The position numbers and the translations under genes were made by a program. Below, piece by piece: positions 1 to 7,682 of a stretch of DNA of 36,653 nt (position 1 is the stretch's first letter; each line of letters begins with the position of its first letter). The DNA is from Actinomadura formosensis NBRC 14204 (lineage in GTDB: Bacteria > Actinomycetota > Actinomycetes > Streptosporangiales > Streptosporangiaceae): assembly GCF_001552155.1 (NCBI RefSeq), contig NZ_BCQQ01000070.1, forward strand, positions 1-36,653, given 5' to 3'. Under the pieces are notes generated by a model, which did not search any database, was not told where the DNA came from, and saw nothing but the letters and a program-made list of their open reading frames with translations.

Positions 1-1
1 C

Positions 2-304
2 GCGGCCGGCCGGCGCCGCCTCGACGACGCCGCGGCCGGCGCGGGCCGCAGCCCCGCCGAACTGCGCCACGTCTACATCCTCGAAGGCGCCCTGGGCGGA
101 CGGGACTCGCGCGGCTTCCTGCACGGCCCGCCCCGCCAGTGGATCGACGAGCTGACCGAACTGGCCATCGGCCACGGCGTCGACTCGTTCCTTTACGCCG
201 GCGACCCCGAGCAGTTCCCGGTCTTCGCCCTGGAGGTCGTCCCCGCCGTCCGCGAACAGATGACCCGCGAAAGAAGCGGGACCGCGGCCACCACCCGGGG
301 CTGA
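2..304 (+). CDS. LLM-class flavin-dependent oxidoreductase, C-terminal fragment
   Basis: This is the 3' end of a gene whose start lies left of the window; 100 codons are visible before the TGA. The reading frame is open from base 2. The ending has the pattern of luciferase-like (F420- or FMN-dependent) monooxygenases: a WIDELTELA helix, then GVDSFLYAGDPEQF and FALEVVPAVREQ, matching the family's last strand and its closing helix (the usual F-A-x-E-V-x-P-x-V-R signature). The enzyme class uses a reduced flavin to oxidise small molecules in the cytoplasm; substrate and cofactor cannot be judged from this part. It converges on argS with only four bases between the stops. Family call fairly sure, function unknown. 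Confidence 0.72.
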   Translation, partial: AAGRRRLDDAAAGAGRSPAELRHVYILEGALGGRDSRGFLHGPPRQWIDELTELAIGHGVDSFLYAGDPEQFPVFALEVVPAVREQMTRERSGTAATTRG

Positions 305-308
305 CCTC

Positions 309-2054
309 TCACATGCGTTCGGGGGTGGGGACGCCCAGGAGGTGCAGGCCGGTTTCCAGGGTGCGCAGGGTCGCGGCGCACAGGGCCAGGCGGGACGCCT
401 TCGTCGTCTCGTCCGGGGCCTTCAGGACCGGGCAGTTCTCGTAGAACGTCGTGTAGTCGTCCGCGACCGCGTAGACGTAGGACGCCAGCCGGTGCGGTTC
501 GGCGGTGTCACCGGCCTGCTTCAGGGCGGCGCCGAAGCCGAGCAGCTCCAGGGCCAGCGCCCGTTCGGCCGGGTGGCCCAGGGTGATCGGGCCGGTCGCG
601 TCCTCGGGGGAGAGGCCGCCCCTGCGGAAGATCGACCGGATCCGCGCCGCCGCGTACTGCAGGTACGGGCCCGTCTTGCCGTTGAACGAGATCATCCGGT
701 CGAAGTCGAAGACGTACTCGCTGTCGCGGGCCACCGACAGGTCGGCGTACTTCACCGCGCCCATGCCGACGGCCTGGACGATCGCGGCACGGGTCGCGTC
801 GTCGAACGGCTCGTCGTGCTGGATCTTGTCGAACTCCGCGCCGGCCCGCTCGGCGGCCTCGTCCAGCAGTTCGGAGAGCTTGACGGTGCCGCCCGCCCGG
901 GTCCGCAGGATCTTGCCGTCGGTGCCGAGGACGTTGCCGATCTGCGCGTGCTCGGCCCGCACCTCCTCGTTCAGCCAGCCCGCCATCCGCGCGACGGCGA
1001 ACACCATCTGGAAGTGCAGCGACTGCGGGGCGCCCACCACGTAGATCATCCGGTCCACATGCTCGGTGTCGACCCGGTACCGGATCGTCGCGAGGTCGGT
1101 GGTGGAGTAGTTGTAGCCGCCGTCGCTCTTGCGGATGATCACCGGGAGGGGTTCGCCCTCGCGGCCGGTGAACCCGGGCGGGAACGCGCACAGCGCCCCG
1201 TCGCTGATCACCGCGATGCCCTTGTCCTCCAGCTCCTGGACGGTCGGGGCGAGCAGATCGTTGTAGAAGCTCTCGCCCTTGATGTCGTCGTCGGTGAGCG
1301 TGACGCCGAGCCGGGTGTAGACGGCGTTGAAGTACCGCTTGGACACCTCCACCAGGACGTTCCACAGCCGCAGCGTCTCGGCGTCGCCCGCCTGCAGCGC
1401 GACGACCCGCTTGCGGGACCGGTCGGCGAACCGCTCGTCGCCGTCGAACTTCTCCCGAGCGGCCTGGTAGAACGCGGTCAGGTCGCTGACGGACGAGTCG
1501 TCCCGCGCGGCGGCGTCCTCGCCGAGGTCGAGCAGGTGCTCGATCAGCATGCCGAACGGGGTGCCCCAGTCGCCGACATGGTTGTCCCGGACGACCTCGT
1601 GACCGAGGAACGCGAGGATCCGCGCGATCGCGTCACCGACGATCGTGGTCCGCAGGTGGCCGACGTGCATCTCCTTCGCCACGTTCGGCGAGGAGTACTC
1701 GACGACGACCTTCTGCGGCTTGTCGGCCGCGGGGACGGCGAGCCGCTCGTCCTCCAGGGCCCGCTGCGCCTCGGCGGCGATCCACGCGTCGCTGAGCGTC
1801 AGGTTGATGAAGCCCGGCCCGCTGACCTGGACGTCCGACACGACACCGGCGGTGTCGAGGTTCGCGACGATCTCCTCCGCCACGTCTCGCGGCTTGCGGC
1901 CCAGCTTCTTGGCCAGCGGCAGCGCCACGTTGGCCTGAAGGTCGGCGAACTGCGACGGCCGGATAACCGGGTCGGCGTCCGCGTACGACGGTCCGAAGGC
2001 GGCGCTCAGCGCGGCCTGGACCCGAGCGGCGAGTACGAGTTGCGGATCGGGCAT
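309..2054 (-). CDS. argS: Arginine--tRNA ligase (ArgRS)
   Basis: Charges tRNA-Arg with arginine in the cytoplasm. The 581 residues match the family's usual length. The N-terminal tRNA-binding (Add-1) domain covers about residues 5-95. The class I signature is HVGH at 130-133 inside the SSPNVAKEMHVGH block. The KMSKS-equivalent loop is degenerate, GKILRTRAGG at 380-389, as is common in ArgRS. The C-terminal DALR anticodon-binding domain ends LLGVPTPERM. The ATG at 2054 has no Shine-Dalgarno sequence but is preceded by TAACCT six bases upstream, so the mRNA may be leaderless. plsX ends 52 bases upstream on the same strand. This is probably the housekeeping copy. Confidence 0.97.
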   Translation of the reverse strand: MPDPQLVLAARVQAALSAAFGPSYADADPVIRPSQFADLQANVALPLAKKLGRKPRDVAEEIVANLDTAGVVSDVQVSGPGFINLTLSDAWIAAEAQRALEDERLAVPAADKPQKVVVEYSSPNVAKEMHVGHLRTTIVGDAIARILAFLGHEVVRDNHVGDWGTPFGMLIEHLLDLGEDAAARDDSSVSDLTAFYQAAREKFDGDERFADRSRKRVVALQAGDAETLRLWNVLVEVSKRYFNAVYTRLGVTLTDDDIKGESFYNDLLAPTVQELEDKGIAVISDGALCAFPPGFTGREGEPLPVIIRKSDGGYNYSTTDLATIRYRVDTEHVDRMIYVVGAPQSLHFQMVFAVARMAGWLNEEVRAEHAQIGNVLGTDGKILRTRAGGTVKLSELLDEAAERAGAEFDKIQHDEPFDDATRAAIVQAVGMGAVKYADLSVARDSEYVFDFDRMISFNGKTGPYLQYAAARIRSIFRRGGLSPEDATGPITLGHPAERALALELLGFGAALKQAGDTAEPHRLASYVYAVADDYTTFYENCPVLKAPDETTKASRLALCAATLRTLETGLHLLGVPTPERM

Positions 2055-2060
2055 GTCCCA

Positions 2061-2066
2061 AGGTTA
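2061..2066 (-). promoter_or_regulatory. Putative -10 element (TAACCT) of argS
   Basis: On the minus strand TAACCT is followed by six bases (TGGGAC) and then the argS ATG. No purine-rich ribosome site lies between. A TANNNT hexamer at this distance is the known actinobacterial arrangement for leaderless transcripts. No convincing -35 is visible. This is an inference from spacing. Confidence 0.45.
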
Positions 2067-2106
2067 TCGGCGCCGCGCCCCCATCCGGACATGGTTTTCG
2101 CGCGGC

Positions 2107-3366
2107 CTACGGCGCGGCGGGCGGCTCTTTGCGGTCCGGGACGGTGTCGGCGGCGGGCAGCCGGGGCGGCGGCGGGCCTTCCACCGGCCTCTCCAGCGGC
2201 CTTTCCATCGGTTTCTCCGCGGGTCTGTCGTCGGGTCTGTCGCCGGTGTCGCGTTCGGGGTGCGTCCAGCGCCCGAACCGGGACGTGCGGGTCGCGGCGA
2301 CCTGCTCCCGGATGCGCTCCACGATCCGTCCCGCCGCCAGCCGGTGCGCGAGCTCACAGGCCGACGTGATGGCGCGCGCGCGGGACGCGCCGTGCGCGAT
2401 GACGACCGTCCCGTTCAGGCCGAGCAGGACGCCGCCGCCGTAGGTGTCGGGGTCGAGCCGGTCGCGGAGCTCCTGCAGGCGGCGGCGCTGGAGCAGCGCG
2501 CCCATCCGCGCCGCCGGGCTCGCCATCATCGCGTCGCGGATCTCGCCGAACGCGGCGCCGACCGTCCCCTCCATCGTCTTGAGGGCGACGTTGCCGGTGA
2601 AGCCGTCGGCGACGATGACGTCGACGCGCCCGCTCAGCAGGTCGTGGCCCTCCACATTGCCCGCGAACTCGATGCCGTGGTTGCCGCTGGAGAGCAGTTC
2701 GTGGGCCCGCTTGGCGAGCTTGTTGCCCTTGCCCGGCTCGGCGCCGATGTTGAGCAGCCCCACGGTCGGGCGCTCCGGGCCCAGCAGGATCTGCGCGTAC
2801 GCCGTGCCGAGCGCGGCGAACTGGACGAGCGTCTCCGGCTTGACGTCCGCGGTGGCGCCCGCGTCCAGCAGGATCGTCGGGCGCGGACGCGTCGGCAGCG
2901 TCACCGCGATCGCCGGCCGCATCACGCCCTGCTGGCCCTTCAGCCGCAGCCGCGACGTCGCCACCACCCCGGCGGTGCTGCCCGCCGACACCAGCGCCGA
3001 CGCCCGCCCCTGCTTGATCAGGTGGCAGGCGATCGCGATGGACGAGCGGGGCTTGCGCCAGCTCGCGAGCGCGCCCTCGCCCATGTCGAGCGCCTCGTCG
3101 GCGTGCACGATCGGGATCTTGCCGACGTAGCCGTACCGGTCCAGCTCCCGCCGGATCCGCATGGCCTGCCCGACCAGCACGAGCCGGACACCGTGCTCGC
3201 GGACCGCCTCCACCGCACCGGCGATGATCTCGTCCGGAGCGTGGTCGCCGCCCATCGTGTCGACCGCCACCGGCAGCGGGCGTATCGGTGCGCGGCGGGA
3301 CGTCGTACGGCGGGGCGCCGTACGGCGAGGCGTCGCGGGACGCGACGGCTCGCCAGTGCCGGTCAT
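2107..3366 (-). CDS. plsX: Phosphate acyltransferase PlsX with long Pro/Arg-rich tail
   Basis: PlsX converts acyl-ACP to acyl-phosphate for phospholipid synthesis and works peripherally at the membrane. The family signature VAVDTMGGDHAP follows a basic 28-residue N-terminal extension. Other typical blocks are SAGSTAGVVA, LLDAGATADVKPE, LNIGAEPGKG and VIVADGFTGNVALK. I chose ATG 3366 (419 residues) because GGAG lies five bases upstream; an in-frame ATG at 3420 has no ribosome site. The catalytic part ends near RIREQVAATR. About 50 further residues form a tail rich in Pro, Arg and Glu with an imperfect ERP repeat, longer than the usual 330-350 residue enzyme. The common partners rpmF and fabH are not adjacent. 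Enzyme identity is secure; the tail's role is unknown. Confidence 0.93.
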   Translation of the reverse strand: MTGTGEPSRPATPRRTAPRRTTSRRAPIRPLPVAVDTMGGDHAPDEIIAGAVEAVREHGVRLVLVGQAMRIRRELDRYGYVGKIPIVHADEALDMGEGALASWRKPRSSIAIACHLIKQGRASALVSAGSTAGVVATSRLRLKGQQGVMRPAIAVTLPTRPRPTILLDAGATADVKPETLVQFAALGTAYAQILLGPERPTVGLLNIGAEPGKGNKLAKRAHELLSSGNHGIEFAGNVEGHDLLSGRVDVIVADGFTGNVALKTMEGTVGAAFGEIRDAMMASPAARMGALLQRRRLQELRDRLDPDTYGGGVLLGLNGTVVIAHGASRARAITSACELAHRLAAGRIVERIREQVAATRTSRFGRWTHPERDTGDRPDDRPAEKPMERPLERPVEGPPPPRLPAADTVPDRKEPPAAP

Positions 3367-3477
3367 GGCCGCTCCAGGAGGGTGAAGGGGAATGCGGTGC
3401 GCCGCAACAACGCAGCTCATCGCATCGTAAGACGTTCCCGCACCCTTCTTGACGACGCCCGGCCGGAGTGGCGCGCC

Positions 3478-3909
3478 TCACCCGCGCCCGTTCGCCTCCT
3501 TGGAACGGCAGTCGGCACCCAGGCAGGACGCGTTCTGCACGACCGGCCGCCCGTCCACGAGGATCGTGTAGTAGGCGTGATTCGTCTTCTTCTCGCCGCT
3601 GCCGAAGACCTTGACCGGCTTCTTGTCGGAGGTCGTCCCGGTGCAGGAGACGCGTATGTCCTCCTTCGACCAGCCGGGCTGGTCCGCGCACTTCAGCGGC
3701 GCCGTCAGCCGCACGCCGCGCTGGTGCAGTTCCGCGGCGGCGGTCACCGGCAGCGCCTCGCGCAGCGCGGCCTGGGTCTTGTACTTCAGCTCCTTGCCGC
3801 CGGACAGCACCAGATACAGGGCTCCGCCGACCGCCACGAGCACGAGCAGCGCGGCGGATCCCAGGATCAGGGCCTGCTTGCGGCTGATCTCCACGCGACT
3901 GATCTTCAC
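3478..3909 (-). CDS. Membrane-anchored small exported protein, paralogue of the 3996-4370 lipoprotein
   Basis: I do not recognise a named family. The 143-residue product has a short basic N-terminus, one membrane segment at about residues 13-35 without a lipobox cysteine, and an external domain with four cysteines. The order is C...VRVSC...PVKV...YYTILVDGRPVV...CLGADC. The same pattern occurs in the next gene upstream (3996-4370), so the two look like diverged tandem duplicates. The start is GTG 3909, with no clear ribosome site; GTG 3894 is an alternative. A 9-bp inverted repeat lies just upstream of the start. The domain resembles the small DUF4333-like cell-envelope proteins of actinomycetes, but that link is tentative. 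Confidence 0.75.
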   Translation of the reverse strand: MKISRVEISRKQALILGSAALLVLVAVGGALYLVLSGGKELKYKTQAALREALPVTAAAELHQRGVRLTAPLKCADQPGWSKEDIRVSCTGTTSDKKPVKVFGSGEKKTNHAYYTILVDGRPVVQNASCLGADCRSKEANGRG

Positions 3910-3913
3910 AAGG

Positions 3914-3945
3914 GCTTACGTCACCGACAGTACGGGGACGTAAGC
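3914..3945. promoter_or_regulatory. Perfect 9-bp inverted repeat (GCTTACGTC / GACGTAAGC)
   Basis: The arms lie at 3914-3922 and 3937-3945 with a 14-base loop. The repeat sits between the stop of the lipoprotein gene (3996) and the start of the next gene (3909), ending four bases before that start. It could be an operator, or an RNA hairpin that ends or attenuates transcription from the upstream operon. There is no T-run after it on the minus strand. Confidence 0.5.
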
Positions 3946-3995
3946 GCCGGGTGGCAGGTTTTTCCGGTCCACAGGGCGATTCGTTGCCGTGGGTC

Positions 3996-4370
3996 CTAAC
4001 CGTTCTCCTGCTCGCAGCCCAGGCCGAGGCAGCCCTGGCGCAGCACCTCACGTCCGCCGACGGTGATGACGTAGGTCTCCCGCGGACGGCCCGTGTCGGC
4101 GTCGTAGGCGACACCCTCCACCCTGACCGGCTCACCGGCCTTGGTGCGGGCCGTGCAGTTCATGCGCACCAGGGAGTCGGTGTTGGCCGCCGGTGACTTG
4201 CACACGGGACGTGCCTCCAGCTCGATGCCGCGCATCTTCAGCTCGTCTATGGCCCCGTCGGTGACGGCGTTGCGGTACGCCCCTTCCGAGATCCTCTGCA
4301 TGACCTTGCAGCCCGACATGGTCAGGGCGAGCAGAGCGGCCAGGGCGACCACGCGAGCCCGCACGATCAT
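3996..4370 (-). CDS. Small lipoprotein, paralogue of the 3478-3909 protein
   Basis: The 124-residue product starts with a basic N-terminus, a hydrophobic stretch and the lipobox LTMSGC, so it should be a lipoprotein anchored on the outer face of the membrane. The mature part carries four more cysteines in the order C...VRMNC...PVRVEG...YVITVGGREV...CLGLGC, matching the neighbour at 3478-3909. ATG 4370 overlaps the hydrolase stop by four bases (ATGA), with GAAGG five bases upstream, so translation is probably coupled. A longer reading upstream would run through the hydrolase gene in another frame and is not credible. Function unknown. Confidence 0.82.
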   Translation of the reverse strand: MIVRARVVALAALLALTMSGCKVMQRISEGAYRNAVTDGAIDELKMRGIELEARPVCKSPAANTDSLVRMNCTARTKAGEPVRVEGVAYDADTGRPRETYVITVGGREVLRQGCLGLGCEQENG

Positions 4371-5227
4371 GTCGCCTTCGCCTCGGAGATCTCGGCGACC
4401 GCGTCGGCGATCACGTCGGGACGGTCGAGCGCGACCATGTGCGGTGCGTCCGGCAGTTCGATCCGGCTGCCGCGCGGGCTCATCCGGGCGAGCCGCTCGT
4501 GTCCGCCGGCCCATTCGCGCTTTCCGGCCGGGTCCTCGATGTCCCCGAGCGCGGTCACGACGACGAGCGGGACGGGTGGGAACGGCCGCCGTCCGCGCAG
4601 GCTCGCCAGGTCGGCGGCCATCTCCCGGTAGGCCAGGTCCTCGGCGATGACCGTGCCGATCACCGTCCCGCGCCCGTACACCGACCGCACGACGTCGTCC
4701 GGGACGGCCTCGTCGCGGCGGCTCGTGTGCTTGAGGATCATCCGCCGTCCGAACGGCCCGGCCACCTTCGCCAGCCGGGTGGCGCCGAGGAACGCGCCCG
4801 TCGCCGTGGCCAGGGGGGTCAGCGCGGCGGCGAGCCGCACCGGCACCCGCGGGTCGCGCTCGTGGCTCGGGTCGATGAGCACCAGCCCCCGGACGAGCCC
4901 GGGACGCAGCCGGGCCAGCGCTTCGGCGGGGAACGCCGCCATCGAGTGCGCGAGGACGATCACCGGCCGCCCCGCCCGCTCCGCCAGCGCCTCCAGGATC
5001 GCGGTGTCGCGGCGCAGCGACGGCGGCGCGACGGCGGCCGGGCTGAGCCCGAGGCCGGGACGGTCGAACACCGTGACCCGGTACTCGCCGCGCAGCAGCC
5101 GGGCCGTCGGCGTCCAGTCGAACCAGGCGCCGCCCAGCCCGGAGGCCAGCAGCAGCGGCGGCCCGTCCGCCGGCCCCGACGCGACGACGTGCACCTGCTC
5201 GCGCCCGACGTTCACGATCTCGCTCAC
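4367..5227 (-). CDS. Alpha/beta hydrolase
   Basis: A cytoplasmic serine hydrolase of 286 residues; the substrate is unknown. The fold markers are in order: oxyanion region LLLASGLGGAWFDW, strand VTVFDRPGLGLS, nucleophile elbow LAHSMAA (Ser in the AHSMA variant of G-x-S-x-G), VLIDPSHE, and the catalytic His in DAPHMVALDRPD near the C-terminus. GTG 5227 overlaps the stop of the DUF998 gene by four bases (GTGA), with a GGAGG ribosome site eight bases upstream inside that gene, which fixes the start. It forms a translationally coupled trio with DUF998 and the lipoprotein. Its alanine-flanked nucleophile resembles lipase/esterase-like members, but this does not fix a substrate. Confidence 0.88.
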   Translation of the reverse strand: MSEIVNVGREQVHVVASGPADGPPLLLASGLGGAWFDWTPTARLLRGEYRVTVFDRPGLGLSPAAVAPPSLRRDTAILEALAERAGRPVIVLAHSMAAFPAEALARLRPGLVRGLVLIDPSHERDPRVPVRLAAALTPLATATGAFLGATRLAKVAGPFGRRMILKHTSRRDEAVPDDVVRSVYGRGTVIGTVIAEDLAYREMAADLASLRGRRPFPPVPLVVVTALGDIEDPAGKREWAGGHERLARMSPRGSRIELPDAPHMVALDRPDVIADAVAEISEAKAT

Positions 5228-5949
5228 AGGTAGGCCTCCTCCTTCGCCTCCGACGCGGCCCGCGTGCCGCGCGCCGCGTCCCGCCGGTCGGCGTACAGCG
5301 CCCAGGCGATGGTCAGCAGCCCCAGGCACAGGATGCTGATCTGGACGCGCTGGACGACCCCGAGCCACTGTCCCAGATACATCGCGACCAGCGTCCCCAG
5401 CGCGGACACCGATTCGGCGAGCGCCAGCAGCCAGCCCCAGCGGGCGAGGGCGGGCCACCAGCCGTACCGGCGGGCGGCGAGCGACAGCAGCAGCAGCGCC
5501 GCCACACCGCAGACGATCACGGCGCTGCTGGTGAACGAGTGGAACTCGTGCGAGAACGACACGTGCTCGGAGCGTTCCCGTAGCGCGCACCAGGTCTCCA
5601 GGCTCGGCGCGCAGTCCAGCGGGAAGGACGCGTCGCCGATCGCGCACACGCCGAAGAGGCCGAGGAACGCCCACCCGGCCGTGGCGAGGGGTTTGCGGGT
5701 GAGCTTGCGGAGCGTTCCGAGCGCGACCAGGAGCGACAGCACGCCGGTGACGAAGTCGCCCGCGCTGTAGACGTGGTGGAACGGCTGGTCGGCGGCCGAC
5801 AGTTCGCTGACGTAGCCGTTGATGACGTCGAGTTTGGGGCTGAGGACGTTCTCCAGCACGAACGTCGCGTAGGTGATCCCGGCCACCGTCGCGAGGACGA
5901 CCACGCGTATGGGGACGACGCCAGGCCCGTCCCGTCCATCAGTGTCCAC
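5224..5949 (-). CDS. DUF998 family integral membrane protein
   Basis: A 241-residue polytopic membrane protein with about six hydrophobic segments (roughly residues 14-32, 60-78, 88-106, 138-158, 168-190 and 200-218). The arrangement NGYVSELSA after the first segment, a loop with GDASFPLDCAPS, and the His-containing stretch HEFHSFTSS before the fourth segment match the DUF998 (PF06197) pattern. The family's function is not known. GTG 5949 follows GAGGGGGG closely. It is the first gene of a coupled trio with the hydrolase and lipoprotein. The DCAP...WCAL cysteines lie in a loop that could face outside. Confidence 0.8.
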   Translation of the reverse strand: MDTDGRDGPGVVPIRVVVLATVAGITYATFVLENVLSPKLDVINGYVSELSAADQPFHHVYSAGDFVTGVLSLLVALGTLRKLTRKPLATAGWAFLGLFGVCAIGDASFPLDCAPSLETWCALRERSEHVSFSHEFHSFTSSAVIVCGVAALLLLSLAARRYGWWPALARWGWLLALAESVSALGTLVAMYLGQWLGVVQRVQISILCLGLLTIAWALYADRRDAARGTRAASEAKEEAYL

Positions 5950-6112
5950 CGGCCCCCCTCACGCCACTTGACCGCGCCCGCGCCCCGTCTTGCACACGCC
6001 CGGTCCCGCCGCTAGGTCCTGCCCGCCCTGACCCAGTATTTACGAAGATCGGCACTACCGGTGACCTGGGGTGCAGGTTCCGGCGAATCCGCTGGCAGCG
6101 TCCACGGACGAA

Positions 6113-6144
6113 ACGTCATCCGCCGCTGAGGGAGAAGATGACGT
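6113..6144. promoter_or_regulatory. Perfect 8-bp inverted repeat (ACGTCATC / GATGACGT)
   Basis: The arms at 6113-6120 and 6137-6144 flank 16 bases. It lies in the leader between DUF998 and the radical SAM gene and could be an operator or RNA hairpin. Confidence 0.35.
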
Positions 6145-6302
6145 CGCGTAGTCGTTGTACAAGAGCCAGGCGGTCAAGGATGATGTCCAGGCGATTTGCC
6201 GGGATCGTCCCTTGACCAGCATTTGCCCGGACCGGGGAGGGGGTATCAATTCGGCATGAACCCGCCCAAACGGTTGAATGGGGGTTTCTCAGGCAGTTCT
6301 GA

Positions 6303-6315
6303 TCACATTCTGTGA
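6303..6315. promoter_or_regulatory. Inverted repeat TCACA-TTC-TGTGA upstream of the radical SAM gene
   Basis: 5-bp perfect arms separated by three bases, 51 bases before the start codon. The half-sites are like those of CRP-type regulators but with the opposite orientation and shorter spacing, so the factor is unknown. Confidence 0.25.
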
Positions 6316-6365
6316 CGATGAGCCCGGGGTGCGCTTCCCCCGCTGACAGCAAGGAGTACCAACAC

Positions 6366-7682
6366 GTGACACTGGTGAACGACGCGGCTCCCGCGGTGCG
6401 ATCCACCGGTCGCAAGTTCCGCGCCTTCACGGCGAAGCACCTGGACGAGCTCACCGCTCGTGCGGGGCTGTCGCCCACGCAGCGGCTCGCGACCCGGGCG
6501 GTGGCGACGGTCCTGCCGTTCCGGACGAACGCCTACGTCATCGAGGAGCTCATCGACTGGTCGGCCGCGCCCGACGATCCGATCTACCGGCTCGTCTTCC
6601 CGCAGGAGGACATGCTCCCCGCCGAGGACGTCGCCCACCTGTCGGACCTGCTGCGCCGCGACGCGCCGAAGGCCGAGATCGAGGCCGCCGCCCACCGGGT
6701 GCGGATGAAACTCAACCCCCATCCCGCCGGCCAGATGGAGCTCAACATCCCGAGCTTCGGCGACGGCAAGATCCCCGGGATGCAGCACAAGTACGACGAG
6801 ACCGTGCTGTACTTCCCCAAGCAGGGACAGACCTGCCACGCGTACTGCACCTACTGCTTCCGCTGGGCCCAGTTCGTCGGCGAGACCGACCTGAAAATGG
6901 CCGGCGGCGACGTCACCCAGCTGCGCGATTACCTCGTCTCCCACCCCGAAGTGACCAGCGTCCTGTTCACCGGCGGCGACGCCATGATCATGGGCGAGCC
7001 GGTGCTGCGCCGCTACATCGAGCCCCTGCTGGACCTCGAACAGCTCGAATCCATCCGGATCGGCACGAAGTCGCTCGCCTACTGGCCGCAGAAGTTCGTC
7101 ACCGACCCGGACGCCGACGACATGCTGCGGCTGTTCGAGCAGGTCGTGGAGTCGGGCAAGAACCTCGCGTTCATGGCCCACTACTCCCACCCGCGCGAGC
7201 TCGAACCGCTGATGGTGGCCGAGGCGTGCCGCCGCATCCGCGACAGCGGGGCGATCATCCGTACCCAGGCCCCCCTGATCCGGACGATCAACGACGACGC
7301 CGTGACGTGGGAGACCATGTGGCGCACGCAGACGCGGATGGGTCTCGTCCCCTACTACATGTTCGTCGAGCGCGACACTGGGCCGCAGGATTACTTCGCC
7401 GTCCCGCTCGCCCGCGCGTACGAGATCTACCGGGACGCGTACAAGAACGTGTCCGGCCTGGCACGTACCGTCCGGGGCCCGTCCATGTCGGCGACCCCCG
7501 GCAAGGTCTGCGTGGACGGCGTCATCGACCTGTTCGGCGAGAAGGTCTTCGCGCTGCACTTCATCCAGTGCCGCGACGCCGAACTGGTCGGCAAGCCCTT
7601 CTTCGCCAAGTACGACCCCAACGCGGTCTGGCTGGACGACCTCAAGCCCGCCTTCGCCGACCGCTTCCCCTGGGAGAAGTAG
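6366..7682 (+). CDS. KamA-family radical SAM protein (lysine 2,3-aminomutase-like)
   Basis: A cytoplasmic iron-sulfur enzyme of 438 residues. The radical SAM cluster motif is C157-x3-C161-x2-C164 (CHAYCTYC), followed by an aromatic-rich FRW. FTGGDAM near 203 is the SAM-binding glycine motif. TPGKVCVDG places Lys380 where lysine 2,3-aminomutases hold pyridoxal phosphate. Family members move an amino group between carbons 2 and 3 of lysine or related amino acids; here the substrate is not known. I chose GTG 6366 because AAGGAG lies nine bases upstream; an earlier in-frame ATG at 6312 has none. No epimerase, transferase or other lysine gene is near, so it stands alone. It has a long leader and a strong hairpin terminator. 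Confidence 0.9.
   Translation: MTLVNDAAPAVRSTGRKFRAFTAKHLDELTARAGLSPTQRLATRAVATVLPFRTNAYVIEELIDWSAAPDDPIYRLVFPQEDMLPAEDVAHLSDLLRRDAPKAEIEAAAHRVRMKLNPHPAGQMELNIPSFGDGKIPGMQHKYDETVLYFPKQGQTCHAYCTYCFRWAQFVGETDLKMAGGDVTQLRDYLVSHPEVTSVLFTGGDAMIMGEPVLRRYIEPLLDLEQLESIRIGTKSLAYWPQKFVTDPDADDMLRLFEQVVESGKNLAFMAHYSHPRELEPLMVAEACRRIRDSGAIIRTQAPLIRTINDDAVTWETMWRTQTRMGLVPYYMFVERDTGPQDYFAVPLARAYEIYRDAYKNVSGLARTVRGPSMSATPGKVCVDGVIDLFGEKVFALHFIQCRDAELVGKPFFAKYDPNAVWLDDLKPAFADRFPWEK

Larger units (their letters stand above)
5950..6365. other. 416-base intergenic region between DUF998 and the KamA-family gene
   Basis: No credible gene is seen here; short open frames on both strands lack a ribosome site and recognisable content. 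Base composition is less GC-rich than the genes, especially 6240-6365. It must hold divergent promoters. Visible structure: an interrupted inverted repeat at 6058-6084 (CCGG..ACCT / AGGT.CCGG), a perfect 8-bp inverted repeat at 6113-6144, and TCACA-TTC-TGTGA at 6303-6315. TTTGCC near 6222 with TATCAA near 6244 is a weak promoter candidate for the plus strand. No known riboswitch is recognised. Confidence 0.5.

Noticed and set aside
309..2369. Long open frame on the plus strand across argS
   Set aside because: It is antisense to argS, is Arg/Val/Leu-biased, and has no ribosome site or domain pattern; high-GC DNA gives such frames by chance.
6055..6478. Short open frames on the minus strand in the radical SAM leader
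   Set aside because: No ribosome site, no codon bias typical of the other genes, and they overlap the start of a real gene.
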